Notes under the pieces: generated by a model | Databases searched by the model: none | Told to the model about the DNA's origin: nothing | What the model saw: the letters and a program-made list of their open reading frames with translations, nothing else | Assembly (NCBI GenBank): GCA_027422505.1 | Contig: JAPQWV010001351.1 | Coordinates: 1-64,000, forward strand | From: Craterostigma plantagineum | Lineage: Eukaryota; Streptophyta; Magnoliopsida; Lamiales; Linderniaceae | Direction of reading: 5' to 3' | Length of the DNA: 64,000 nt | Shown: one piece after another, positions 43,220 to 55,371 of the stretch | How positions within the stretch are numbered: position 1 is the first letter of the stretch | Layout: each line of letters begins with the position of its first letter | Made by a program: the position numbers and the translations under genes

Positions 43220-45868
43220 TCAAACGGCGTACATCCTCTTGTACCTCTCGCTGTACAGCTCCGTGTCGGAAACCATATTCGAAGGCGAAAACGAATTCGA
43301 AAGCGTGCTCGCTCGCCTTATATTCCTCATCCTCGAGTCCTCCAACCGATTCCTAACCACACAGTAGCACATCGAACCGATCGTAGCGATCATGATCGAA
43401 CCGCCGATCACCGTGGCATAAATAGCGAGCCACCGTTCGTGGGACCCAACGACGACGTACGTCAACGATATGAAAGCGATGGAAATAAAAAGGCACGCCG
43501 ACCACATGAGCTTGTTGATGACGAACATGAGCTGCTTCTTCGCCCTCTGCTCTATCACGACGACGGAAGTCTGCACGACGACGACCGCCAACGATATGAA
43601 GAGCGCGAAGCTGTCGAAGACGACGAATATCAAGAACGCCGCCTTGTCGGCTATGTGCGCCTGCCCTAGGGAGACTTTCCCGGCGGCCGTCGCCGGAATT
43701 TCCTGGACGTACTGGCCGGGGACGGTGAAGATTCCGGCGAAGGCGACGGTGGCGATGAGGACGGCGACCACCGTGGCGGAGTTTATGGCGTTGTTTAGGC
43801 CCTCGATGTGGAGCTTCTTGACCTTCCTGGCGATCTTTCTGACCCGAAAGCCGGTCTGGCGGGTTTGGTGGAGCTGCGATTTCACGTCGTGCTTTATGTC
43901 GCTGACCGTCTGCTTGAGCTGCTTGGCCGCGCTCGGGGGCTTGCCGTGGTCCTTGGAGTGGACTGCCCCGGCTTCTCTAAGGAGGGCCGACAGGTCGGGG
44001 GTTGGTAGCTTGTCTGCTATGTCGAGGGGAGTCTCGCCGCTGGTGTTTGTCGGGTTTACTTCGATCCCTTCGTTCGATAGGAGGCACTGTAAGATCTGAA
44101 AACAATCGCCACGCGTGAGTTAACGCCGACTTAAGAAAGACTCTAATGCTCGGAAATTTGTTCGAAATGTAATTATATGTCAACGCGCTCATGATATCAG
44201 AGCTCAGGACAACGAGGTCCTAGGTACGAATCCACCCGACCATTCATTTAAGAAAATTACGCGTATAATGATAAATAATAAAACAAATCAAACCAGACGT
44301 GAGAGGACCATGTTGAAAATATAATATAGATATAATCATATATACAACATAAAAAAATATTGCACTTCATACAAGCTTAAGCTTTTGGGTGAAGTGACCA
44401 AAGATGTTACCGCTTACCAACCCACTTAGGTATACCTCAAGTCCACTCAGAATGCGACAAGTGAAACTCTTACACATTGCCCTACCTGTTTGGTAAGACA
44501 ACCAACTTAGTTTTATGGAATTTACGTTATATCATGCCATTTCTCACAACTTGTTTGGACTTGTGTTATACCTAATTGGGTAGGTCAAAAGAAAACTTGT
44601 GTTGAATACTACAAATCATCACTGCCACTCATTTAAGAAAAATTTACGCATTTAAGGCTCGATGATAAAGAAACCAGCCTAAACTTCACATTCCATTGGA
44701 CTTCTAGGTGAAACGATCATTCATCATAAATACTATGGAACAATCGGCAATTTCGGACCCAAAACCAAACTTTACCTGCGCTCGGCCTTTCCTAGTGGCG
44801 ATGTGAAGTGCGGTGTTGCCCTTATTGTCGGGCAAGCCCAGGACGGACGGGTCGGGCCTTACGAGCTCGTTGACTATATCCACGTTCTGACCCTTCACGG
44901 CCATGTGAAGGGCCGTCTGTCCCTTCCGGTCCGTCGTGAACCCAACGCTCGGGTCCTTTTCCAGTAGGCACCTAACAACCTCCAAGTGTCCCATCCTCGC
45001 CGCGGTGTGGAGCACCGTTTTCTTGTTGTTTCGTGCGATTTTCGCCAAGTTCGAGTCGACGTCTAAGAGGAGCTTCACGATTTCGACGTGCCCTTGAGCC
45101 GCCGCCGTGTGCAGTGCGGTCGAATTTGAGGCGTCGGTCGTCATCACTAAGCTCGGGAAAAATCGAAGGAGCTCCTTTACCACATCTGAGGAAAATGTTA
45201 TCGTTAAGAATTACAAACCGTGATAATAAATCACATGTGTTTATAAGTTTATAAGTTGATGGACTTCTCCACTACTTGGTTTTTGAAATGAACTCATCAA
45301 TTATGTGGTACTAACTCTCCTCTTTTAAGTTGGCCGATGTTAGGTCCAATAACGAAATTTCACGGACTAGATTTAACGAGGGATTTTTTTTTTTTTTTTT
45401 TTCCTTTTTACCTAGATGGCCTTGCTTGGCGGCGACGTGGAAGGGGTCGAAGCCGTTGTTGGCCGGAATAGAGGAGGATTCGGCGTCGAGGTGGCTGAGC
45501 AGTTCGCCGACGACCAAGGTGTGGCCGTTCTCGGCGGCGGCGTAGAGGCAGGTTTCGCCGTCGAGGTTCTGTTTGGAGAGCAACTCTTTTACTGCGCCGT
45601 TGTTGTTGTCGTTGATGGTTTCCAATTTGTGAATGATTTCTTTGACTTTTCCCAAATTGCCCGATCGAGCGGCGAGGTGGAGCTGTGTGTCGCCCCTCTT
45701 TCCCGGCGATTCTTTGCTCTTCTTCTTGTCGGCGGCGGCGCCGCCGAAGCTGAGCTGTCTCTCCATGGCTATTCTGAAGCTTTTCTGCTTGTCCATTAGA
45801 CCTCTGAAGCTTTTCTGGTTCTCCATAGAAGGCCCGTTTCGAAAACTCTGTTGTTTCTCCATTTTCAT
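43220..45868 (-). CDS. ITN1: Ankyrin-repeat membrane protein with PGG domain (ITN1-like)
   Basis: Exons (minus strand) are 45868-45412, 45185-44776 and 44095-43220, with GT-AG introns and consistent phases, giving 580 aa (Arabidopsis ITN1 is about 590). Repeated KQQSFRNG / KSFRGLM / KSFRIAM motifs at the N-terminus are typical of the ITN1 group. Ankyrin repeats cover about residues 55-335 (GDTQLHLAARSGNL, STALHTAAAQGHVEIVKLLL, KTVLHTAARMGHLEVV, QTALHMAVKGQNVDIV, NTALHIATRKGR). The PGG domain (about 388-500) contains NSATVVAVLIATVAFAGIFT and PGQY. Four membrane segments lie near 395-412, 442-470, 478-505 and 512-536. Family members act at the plasma membrane in salt/ABA-linked ROS signalling; the precise role here is inferred. 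MKMEKQ offers two near-equivalent starts (45868 and 45862). Confidence 0.95.
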
Positions 45869-46600
45869 AATTAATTTGCCTTCTCCGATCTGAGGTTTTA
45901 AGAAATATATATTGTCAGAGAGTCATCGTACATCCTCGGAAGTAATAAACTAAAAGGGAATCTGCTAAAACCCACGATGATAGGATGGATAATATCGCCT
46001 CCTATGACCTATCCTTCAACCACCGCAAGAAATTCTCTTTTTTCTTCGCTTCTATTGGACTTCAGAGCTCAAACATTAGTTCAATTACAAACAAGAAACT
46101 ACACTACACCCACTAATTATTGCAGAATGAGCCTTGGATTAATAAAGGTGCAATCTTTATTACAGATGATGAGAACCCACAAGCAATATTTAAAAGGAAG
46201 AAAGAAATAAAAACAACCTCCTCACATGTGCTGAAGAATAATCAAACACTGAAATGATATAAAATACAATTAAAAAGAGGATGACAAAACATGTCCTGCT
46301 TTAGTATTTTGTTTGTTTCTGCTAATTCATAAAGCTGGGCGTGTAATAGAATGATGTTTTTTTTTTCCTTTAATAATTGACACAGTTAAGGTTTAGTGCT
46401 TGAATGGGGCCGCCATTGATGTTACAACAGAAGGTGCTGAAATAAGGCGAGAGAGAAATACGAGCTGTGGCTGCTTTTGCACTAAAAAAGTAAATAAATA
46501 GAAAATGAATGGAGGTTTCTATCTGTTCTATTATCTTCTATTATCTTTCTATGTTATTAAGGAAGAATGTAACTTCTTTACAATTGATTTTGGTGGGTCA
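45869..46600. other. Upstream region of the ankyrin gene
   Basis: AT-rich. It includes the presumed leader and promoter of the minus-strand ankyrin gene. No TATA box can be assigned confidently and no other gene is seen. Confidence 0.4.
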
Positions 46601-46784
46601 ATTTTTTAAATTTTAAAATATTAATTAAAAATATAAATTTGATCACGTTACCTAATGGAAGTAACTATGGATTTCTATTTTTAGTATATTGCTTATTTTT
46701 GTGATTAAATATTAAAACTAAAATTAAAACAAAAATCACCCACTATTATCAAGTTTTATGTTCATGTACGCATGTAGGGTGTGC

Positions 46785-47045
46785 AAAATGAACTAGTATA
46801 AAGAGTTTAGAGTGGCTATAAACTGTCCAATTTGCTCTGTCAATTTAGTAATGATAATTTACAATTTTACTCTTAATTATTAAATTACAATTCTATCCGT
46901 GAAATTTTCATTTATTATAAATTTATCCCTAAGTTAAAATTTTATTTTTTAATTACTTTATTAATTATATGAAATATTCAAAGTATAAAGAATTTTAACA
47001 TATTTGCACACGCATTGAATGTGCTACACATACTAGTATAAATAA
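46785..47045 (+). mobile_element. Candidate small Helitron-like or unclassified insertion
   Basis: The direct repeat ACTAGTATAAA occurs at about 46792-46802 and about 47031-47041. Just before the right copy a short hairpin (GCACACGCATTGAATGTGC) is followed by about 8 bp and CTAG|T, reminiscent of a Helitron 3' end. There is no conserved 5' TC terminus to confirm it, so the classification is weak. Confidence 0.35.
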
Positions 47046-47248
47046 TTGAAAATGATTATATTTTTTTGCGCCCTCACAAATGCTTGAATTATCAATCAAC
47101 CCCCATAGCTTTCTTGGTTTGGCCAGGTTACCACTTTATGCGACACGAATACCAAATCAGAGTCCCCAAATAGAGTTTGCTTGTTTTGTTCCAAACTTTC
47201 TAGATAATTCATCAGGTGTTGGAAGTTTACCGAAATTTTTCTCTTTAA

Positions 47249-47264
47249 TACTCTAAAACTTATT
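47249..47264. other. 16-bp target-site duplication, left copy
   Basis: TACTCTAAAACTTATT occurs here and again at 48071-48086, directly after a poly-A run. Long TSDs plus poly-A are the hallmark of LINE-machinery integration. Confidence 0.88.
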
Positions 47265-48070
47265 ATTTTTTTCTCAAGATAAAAAGAAAAAGCCAAAAAA
47301 CTATTAAAAAAAATTAAAACAAATCGAGCTCTCCCAACCTCCGCCGGAGGTTGGGGGAGGAGGAAGGCCACCGAGAGAGAGACGGAGAGAATGGGAGTAA
47401 GAAAATGGGGGGGATGGGGAGGGGGCGGCTGAAGAGGGGCTTAGGGTTTTTTTATTTTAGAGAGAAGGGAGAGAGAATGGGGAGAGAGTACCACCCACCA
47501 TACTCCTGCCGGACTCCCAGCCGCTCGCCTCCGTCGGTCGACCTTCGCCGGCCGCGCACCTTCGCTGGCCAGCTTCTCTGCCGGCCCCCCGCCGCCCACC
47601 TCCGCTGGCCGTGTCGCTTCCGCCGCACTGTCTCCATCGAGCCGCCTTCGCCACCGACAGCGCTGCCGCCTCGCCGGCCAGCTCGCTCCTCCGCTGCCTC
47701 CCTCATTTCTCTCGACCTGCAGGTCGGGAGCGTTTTTCTCCCTTGTGGAGCCTCAGTCCGATGACGATAAAACCCGACGTCGAAGACCAAGTTAAAGTTT
47801 AGAGTATCGTAGATTTAGCTTAATCGCTTGATCTGTTATAGTTTCTATAGTTCTTGGTCATAGATAATGGATTTTATTTTCTGTCGGTTTTTTGTCCCTT
47901 GTGGACCCTTGTTTTTCCCTTGTGGGATTGTTTGTTTCCCCATGTGGGATTGTTTTGCTCCTTTGTGGGCCTTTGTTCTCCCGGTTGACGTTGTACCGGT
48001 GAGACCCCCTTGGGCTATTTAGCTATGTATCTTTGTTATCAATGCAAGCTATCGTTTCGAAAAAAAAAAA
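47265..48070 (+). mobile_element. Retroposed (LINE-mobilised) insertion with poly-A tail
   Basis: 806 bp bounded by the 16-bp duplication TACTCTAAAACTTATT and ending in (A)10. The 5' half (47320-47760) is GC/GA-rich and leader-like. The 3' half has repeated CCTTGTGG.. phrases and ends ATCAATGCAAGCTATCGTTTCG before poly-A, similar in style to plant LINE 3' ends. There is no RT coding. It may be a non-autonomous LINE derivative, a truncated LINE with its own 5' UTR, or a retroposed transcript. ORFs here are short and unrecognised. Confidence 0.8.
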
Positions 48071-48086
48071 TACTCTAAAACTTATT

Positions 48087-49089
48087 GAATTTTTATGATT
48101 TTCATACTTTTTATTGAAACTGTTTACTTATTCGAGAATGGGTGCACATTTCTCTATATTAAGGTAACACTTTTTTTTTTTTTGTAATTTCGGTAAAATA
48201 TTGAGTAATTCGAATCATTTAATTAAGAGGAGTATCCTCTTGGAATTATTTTTGGCCAGTATCAATCTTATCTTTTGAGTTAGGCACATACTTGATTTAA
48301 TATTTGACTTAGAGCGAGCAGTTTGCTATTTTGACCAACATTGAAATAATTTGGGTACCAAGACCTCCAATGTTGACCGCTGACCAAAAAATTAATATCT
48401 TCGAATTTCCGTGTGTGAATTTGATGCCAAGGAGTTCAATCATTTAGTTTTCTTTTATTACTTATAAAAATGTACTTACGGAATTTCTTTACTAGGAATT
48501 TCTAAGCATTATTCACTTGGAATATAGGGAGCATAAATTAATATCTATGAATATAAACGTGTACGTAACTAATTCAAAACAGTATTTTGTCGCGTTTTCG
48601 CGCGAATAGATAGGACGCGTTAGTTTTATTCATTCTGATAATGAACTGATTTTGCTAATTGATCCGAATAAGAATGTTTTTCTGATAAAAAGTGAAGATG
48701 TTTTGGTGATGATATTTGAGTATAAGGTTGGTATAAAATAAATACGTGTGATTAATCAATCGTCGATAAGAACCTAAAAGATATGATCATCGATTTGACA
48801 TATACCAAAAAACATTATCTTGAAGGCATAAAGTAAAAGAAAAAAGAATCTAACATTGCCTTTGCGATGTTTATGTTGGTTTTTCTTAAATTTATAGTAA
48901 TTAATGAAATAACTAATTTCGTGATCATTTAGTCACAACGTCTATGAAGTTCTTATGGAACAATTCTTCTTTTTTTTTTTTTTTTTTTTTTCCATTTTTT
49001 TATGGATTGTATTGTATTGGCCTCTCCCATCCACCAATACAGACGGCATCATCCCACAAATTAAAAATGTATATCTTATTATTAATAAA
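48087..49089. other. Intergenic AT-rich DNA
   Basis: No gene recognised. Contains T-runs (for example 48967-48990). Nothing else supported. Confidence 0.45.
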
Positions 49090-49125
49090 CTAGATGTGGC
49101 CCCCGTGCGATGCACCGGGACTACT
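49090..49125 (-). mobile_element. Candidate Helitron 3' terminus
   Basis: Read on the minus strand: a hairpin-capable GGTGCATCGCAC(GG) is followed by GGGGCCACATCTAG and then T. This matches the plant Helitron 3' end pattern (GC-rich hairpin, 10-12 bp, CTAG|T). The 5' end, which would lie at higher coordinates, was not found. The element may span much of 49090-50560. Confidence 0.45.
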
Positions 49126-50559
49126 TGTCATGAATTTTAAATATAATGTTCAAATTCAGATGTATTAACTCATTTCTTTCATAGGGGCCAATCATTTATT
49201 TCGTAATTATAAGCAAAAGAATGTAGTTCTGTGGAAGAATTTTAAATATGTTTGTGCTTTCGGGTTATATTTTGTGAATTGAAATATGATTATCTGATTA
49301 AAATATGTTAGTTAGCTTCCGTCTAAAGTGGGTTTGGCATGACTTAGTAATCATCCCTATTATTTTGTAACGGACTCAGGCCTCGCTCCGTCTCAGGAGA
49401 AAGCATCCTAGACGTGCCAAACCCCGAATAAGCAGAATTGACCGGGTAGACCTGCTATATCCAGTTGTTAGGTACTCTCAATGGTAGATTATATGTGATG
49501 AGGGTGTTGCAGCCATGACAGGATGATACGTGGAGAAATACATGTAGCATTACGTCCATCACAATGAACAAAATTATTCACGTCCATTGACCTGATATAC
49601 TCCGACGTGTCATTATCAAAAGCCTATGGACAATGTAAGTTTGCGAATTTGCAAGGCTGCTACTTCGTAAGGCTGCATCAATGTAAGACTGAGATTTGCG
49701 ACTTTCTAAAATTACACCAGTTTAAGACGAATTTGTGTAAAATTGCAAAAATTGCTTGTCAAGTATGCTCCCTAGCTTTGTAAGATTGCAAACTGGCAAG
49801 ACCGATCACAACGGTGTAATATGTAAGGTCTTGCAAGACTCATAATAGCAACCATTTGATGTAAAATGTATAACTATTGTCTTATAGCTCCACATGCACG
49901 ATTCTGCTGATGTAAAATGTATAACTATTGAACGATGATACAACCATTTGATGTACCGTCAGCTACGTCCTTTGATGTCCCTTGGAACGCCCGCGATGTA
50001 ACGATGATACGACCATTTGATGCATCATCAGCTATATGAGGAAAATTTTCTAATTTATATGCTCTTATGTAAATTCAAGACTTGAACTACTTTGTAGGCG
50101 AACCATTGTCAGTGAGAAATTAACAGCTACGGATCTCTCTTCTATTTTAATTGGACTGTATGAGGACTATAGATTGAAGGGCTAAGGGTTTCACAATAGA
50201 GCAACTTCTTTAATAGACGTGACTTGCAAACGTTATTTGAAAGCATCGATAACTTGAACAGTGTAAGACGTGAACAATAAATCTGGTAGCTTTAGTGGCC
50301 ATCGTTAATAGACATCACTAAAGCTAACATAACCGTCACAAATAGGATAATACCATAAGCCGCATTATTTATATTTCAGTTAGGCAGGCATTGCAACAGT
50401 CAGGGTTAGTGCATATATGTATTTTCGAACGCTACTGTTTCGAAGTGATGTGAATTCAGAGAATATATTTGGCATAATTAATAATGAAAATGCTACATTA
50501 AGTTTGTTTTATAATGCAAAGTGATTTGTTGTATGATGTTTATTTTATAACGTTAATTG
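49126..50559. other. Repeat-like intergenic DNA, no gene
   Basis: It holds an inverted pair GGGTTTGGCATGAC (about 49328) and GACGTGCCAAACCCC (about 49413), a possible small foldback element. It also holds short direct repeats such as TGATGTAAAATGTATAACTATTG (49859 and 49910) and ACGATGATAC..CCATTTGATG (49933 and 49991). No ORF of interest. Confidence 0.45.
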
Positions 50560-51110
50560 ATGTAGCCAAAAGATGCTGACCTTTGGTAGATTGCTGAAAT
50601 GGAATATCCAGATTCAGGACCCTCGGTGTAGGCTCTGTGACAATGCAACAGAGTCCCAACAACATCTATTTTTTGACTGTGAGTATAGTAAGCAGGTAAT
50701 CTTGCAGATTACATCATGGATGAAGGGGCACTGTCCGTGGCAGATGCAGGCCTGGAAAGATTGGATCCAGGGATTGCGAAGAAGAAGGCCATTCGTTTCA
50801 GGTTCATGGCGGCGTGTTATATAGCTGCGGTATACCACATATGGAGAGAACGCAACAGAAGAGTTCATGCGGAGATGCCATACAATAAGATACAACCTCT
50901 GCTTATTGCGAGGAATGCTGCAAATGAAGTCAAATGGAGACTACGAGGATTGTGCATCAAAGCAAGATCATCTCAAGACAAGATTTTTGTTAGCAGAATT
51001 AACTGCGAGCTGTTTTAGATGAGCTATACATGCGAAAAAGAAAGATAGTTGCATTATAAAAAACCTTTGATGTGGTAAGGAAGATTTTCATACCAAAAAA
51101 AAAAAATCAG
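50560..51110 (+). pseudogene. 5'-truncated LINE 3' end (zf-RVT region)
   Basis: The sequence encodes the Cys/His cluster CRLCDNATESQQHLFFDCEY, the zf-RVT motif near the C-terminus of plant L1-type LINE RT proteins. After a frameshift it continues with YIAAVYHIWRERNRRVH and ends at about 51018. A poly-A run ((A)12, 51098-51109) follows after a short 3' UTR. Endonuclease and RT proper are absent, which is the usual result of 5' truncation. The target duplication was not identified. Confidence 0.85.
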
Positions 51111-52206
51111 CCCCAAATATTTTGAAGTCCATCAGGCCTAAAAGCCTAAATGATTTGATCTAAATCACTCACCAAACTAATTATAGCCCAAAAATATAAT
51201 TCTAAGGATTTGAGGCCCAAGCCCATTAGAAAACCCAAGGTGAAATAACAACAGAACCCCAAATATTACCAGAGTCTCAATTCGCCCCCCAATATCAAAC
51301 TTCACAGTATTTGGGCCCCAGAAATATAACAGAATCAACCCTATCATTTTTGTAATACAATTTAGCACCCCAAAAGGTTAGAAGACTTACAACCGGCCCC
51401 GGAAGTGCCATTTCCGGCGGGGGCGTCGCCGGCGACCGACGCGGCGGTAGCCAAGGTGGTCGTCCGGCGAGTTCGACGGCCAAGGCTGCCTCGATTCGGC
51501 CTTCAGAGGTCTGGAACCGAGGTTCGGCGTGGTCTTCGTCGCGCGTCTCCTTCGGTTTTCAACTGACGCGAACCGACTTCGATTCGATCCGGGGACGATC
51601 AGGCACGGTTAGAGAAGGACCTCAGGAAGAAGATTTAGGCCATGGGCGTCTTCGATTTCGAGGCGTCGGTGCTGATTTTCCCGATTTTTAGATCTGCTTC
51701 TCGCCATTTTCGTTCGCTGCAGGGATTTTGGCCTTCGGTTGCGATGGATGTCGGCGGCCATTGGTCGCACCAGCTGCAGCTGAGGAAAGAACGCATCCAC
51801 AAGGGCTTTCTTGGTGTTTTGCGATCTGCAACGAAGCTCCATGGACGGCGGGAGGTTGACACGAACTTGGACGGGCAAGTCTCATCTTCCCTTTCTTTTA
51901 TTTCACGGCTGTCGGGATCTTGAAGCCGGCTACTGCTCGCCGTTGCTCGGCTAGGCGACCGCGTGGCATAGGTCTGGGCGTGCGGCCGGGCTTCGCCGGT
52001 GGGTGGTGGTGGAGCTGCCGATGTTGACGGCGCGGCTAGGGTGACCGGCGGCCATGCTTTACGGTGAGACCAACCTTCGCCCAACGCCCAACAAGTGTTC
52101 GACGAAATGCCATAGAAGAAATCTAAGAGCAGCAGCCTGGAAATCATCCAAAAACCGCCATTGAATCCAAACTCCGACTCCATAACTCACATTCCAACCC
52201 TCGTTT
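51111..52206 (-). mobile_element. Internal remnant of a gypsy-type, probably non-autonomous LTR element
   Basis: It lies inside (3' of) the primer-binding site at 52207-52222 when read on the minus strand. It is GC-rich between 51400 and 52080, with overlapping short ORFs on both strands, none with gag or pol motifs. It may be the leader of a large gypsy element or the body of a non-autonomous derivative. Confidence 0.4.
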
Positions 52207-52222
52207 CCCACAGACGGTGCCA
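52207..52222 (-). promoter_or_regulatory. Primer-binding site of a Ty3/gypsy-type element
   Basis: On the minus strand TGGCACCGTCTGTGGG closely matches the TGGCGCCGTCTGTGGG sequence that follows the 5' LTR in many plant gypsy elements. It stands 2 bp after the LTR end. Confidence 0.8.
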
Positions 52223-52224
52223 TT

Positions 52225-52933
52225 TGATGCGGGTACGACCCCGATCAACAACATTTATGGTCCGGGAATCAAGGTAAGGGCCGGTTCGGATGAAATCGTG
52301 GTTGGAAAATAAGAATAAGAACGGAAAAAGTAAAGAAGACGATGATTTACGTGGTTTAGATTCGGGTGAATCCTACGTCCACGGGCCGCCGGAGAATATT
52401 CACTACTACGGGAGGAAGATTACACACTCAATCTCACATTCCCTCATGTTTACAAGTGATTCCAAGCTCTAAACAGTGAATAGGAGATAAAGAGGGGGAG
52501 AGAGAACATATGTGTGTGTTCTTGGTGTGTTAGTGTGTGTGGGGCGTGTGGACTTCTTGTGTAAAATGGATATCCCATTATTTATACTGTAGGCGGCTAG
52601 GGCTTCGTACTGCTCTCATTCGTCAGGTCTCCCGGACTCTTCCTTAGCTCTCTCGAGCTCTTCTTTAGGCCTTATGCATAGCTCCGTAGCTTTCTGGAAT
52701 ATCTCCCGAGCTCTTCTTTTGGCCCTTCTGCATAGCTTCGTAGCTTTCTGGAATATCTCCTTAGCTACTCCAAATATCATCTCCGTATCTTGTCCTTGTC
52801 GAACCTCGCACCTAGTCCCTGACTCATTCGGATCCAAACTCCTACTCTGTTCTTTGTAGGTTGTCAGGTCAGGAGGAATGCTGGAAGGTCACCCCTATCA
52901 ATATTCCTGCTAGCTCGTGGTTTTTTAATATCA
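52225..52933 (-). repeat. Gypsy-type 5' LTR (minus orientation)
   Basis: Read on the minus strand it starts TGATATTAAAAAACC and ends CCCGCATCA directly before the PBS, about 709 bp. It contains an internal duplicated roughly 57-bp block (CGTAGCTTTCTGGAATATCTCC at about 52685 and 52739). It abuts the truncated end of copia-3 at 52934, which suggests it inserted there or that a rearrangement joined them. Confidence 0.7.
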
Positions 52934-54391
52934 GACCTCTATACAATGTGTTCCTCTGATGTATTTCATCACCCATTTCAAAGCTTCCCAATGAGTCTTC
53001 CTTGGTTGTGACATAAATCTGCTCACCACACTTAAAGCATGTGCCAGATCAGGTCTAGTACAGACCATGGCATACATAAGTGATCCCACCACACTTGCAT
53101 ATGGTATCTTCCTCATGTAATCTGCTTCAGACATTTCCTCTGAACCTTTGCTAAGCTTAAAGTGTGCTGCTAGAGGAGTCACAACAGCCCTAGACTCACC
53201 CATCTCAAACTTCTCAGATAATTTTTCTGCTGCAGGCTCAGCTTGCCCTCGGATCTGTTTCTCTGAATGTCCATTCCCAGGATTTTCTTTGCAGACCCGA
53301 GATCCTTCATTCGAATTCTGCTTTGAGTAACTCCTTGACTGTGCTTATCTCATCCTTATACTCACAAGCAACCAATATATCATCCACATACAAAAGCGCA
53401 AGTAACAGTTTTTATTATCACTTCTGCAGCTTTTATAGTAGATGCAACGATCATATACCTACTCCTGTTAAAACTGTTCTTGACCATGAATAAATGAAAC
53501 CTTGGTTACAATGAAGTGTTCTCTCCAGTGATTCAAGGCTAGGCTAGTTGCTAGAGGCTTTACTCAAAGAGGTCTCCACCTCAAACGGAGCTCTCTTCAA
53601 CAATTCAGGCTTATTTTTCCTACTTTCTTTCCCTTCAGCAGAATGCTTTCCCAGGTATGCCATTTCTGATTCCACAAACCTGACATCTCTGCTTATGAAA
53701 CACCTTTTATTTCTTGGTTCAAGGCTCCAGAGCTTGTACCCTTTAACTCCACCCAATAAAGATGGCCTTGATAGCTCTTGATTCCAGCTTATCCTGCTCA
53801 ATGTGTGCATATGCAGTACAGAAAAGATCCTCAGATGTTGCAGATTTGGCTTTGTTCCACTCCAAAGTTCTTCTGGCGTTTTGCATTCAATGGCAGTTGA
53901 AGGGCACCGATTCACCAAGTATGAGGCAGTAGCTAAGGTTTCAGCCCAGAAAGACTTTGGCAGTCCAGCACTTATCATCATACATCTGGTCCTTTCAAGT
54001 AGAGTTCTATTCATCCTTTCAGCTAGTCCATTCTGTTGAGGGGTATATGGTACCGTGTGATGTCTCTTAATCCCCTCTGTCTCACAGAATCTATTGAACT
54101 CAGTTGAGCAAAATCCGGGCCCATTATCAGTCCTTAGCATCTTCACGTTCATGATCTCTTCCAACATTTGAACTTCTCAAAAGCCTCATCTTTTGTCTTC
54201 AACAGAATGGTCCAAACCTTTCTGGAGTAGTCATCTATAATTGACATGAAGTACTTGGCTCCACCATGGGACATTACACTAGCTGGCCCCCACAGATCTG
54301 AATGTGGGTAATCCAAAGGAGCTTTGGAGGTGTGCTTTCCAGTCCCAAACCTTACCTGTGTGACTTTCCAAACTCACATTTTTCACAGAAC

Positions 54392-54632
54392 TTTTAAGCT
54401 TTTCCAGCTTTCCTTCTCGAAGCAGTCCCTGCTTGTACAGTTCAAGCAATCCCTTTTCACTTACATGCCCAATCTGTGATGCCACGGATTTGTTAAGCTC
54501 AAATCTGAATTTGCCACATTTGCTGTCCCAATTACTGTGGTGCCTAGAAGTGAGTATACCCCATTTTTCTTCACTCCCTTCATTACAAGCATAGCACCTC
54601 TGAAGACTCTCATTTGGCCATTCCTTATATCT
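54392..54632 (-). repeat. copia-3 GAG-pre-integrase segment, original copy
   Basis: About 241 bp encoding (minus strand) QMRVFRGAMLVMKGVKKNGV and WHHRLG..EKGLLELYKQG, in its normal place between protease and integrase. A second copy lies at 55372-55613 in the same orientation. Confidence 0.9.
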
Positions 54633-55371
54633 ACTGCATAGCCCAAATCATCCAACAATCCAACATTCCTACTGATATTAGATTCTTCTTCAGCTCAGGG
54701 ATGTATCTCACATCCTCAAGGATGAGCTCACTGCATGTGTGCAGTTTTAGCTGCACAGAGCCAATACCTTGGACCTTACAAGGTGTATCATTCCCAAGAA
54801 GTACTCTACCTCGTTCAATCTTCCTGAAGTTTGCCAAGACTTGTTTGAGGTCATGTGATAGGAGCATCCAGAGTCTATGATCCACTCGTTGAATTTGTCA
54901 ACTTCTGTCACATTAAGGACTTCTGCAGAGTCATAGCCTTCTGACACATTTGAAGCCTCACCATCACTCCCAGACCTTGGCTGTTTTGGCTTGTTCCTCT
55001 GCGGGCATTTCTCTTTAGGTGACCTTCCTCTTGACAGTAGTAGCACCTAAACTTCCCTTTGGACTTTGATATGCCTTTCTTGTACTTCTTTTTCTGATCC
55101 CTGACTTGTCTTCTGCCTCTAACATTCAGACTTTCTCCTGGACCTTCGAGCCTTGTATCTGATTTCATGTTCAGCTGCCTTGAGTGTATTGCAGGCAATA
55201 TATCTTCCAGACTCAGCTCTTCATGAGCATATAGCAATGTTTCCTTGAAATTGTCATAGCTCTTTGGCAGAGAGCTCAGAAGCATGACGGCTTTGTCCTC
55301 ATCTTCAATAACAACTTCAATATTTTCCAGGTCTAGTATCAGTTTAGACCAATTATCAATCTGCTCATCTA

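Noticed and set aside
43169..44099. Plus-strand ORFs across the ankyrin/PGG gene
   Set aside because: Antisense shadows; the minus strand has the conserved PGG domain.
47351..47802. Pro/Ser/Arg-rich ORFs in the retroposed insert
   Set aside because: GC-rich leader-like DNA with all strands open; no recognisable domain.
51609..52183. Overlapping ORFs of 62-182 codons downstream of the gypsy PBS
   Set aside because: Open on both strands because of high GC; no gag zinc knuckle or other motif.
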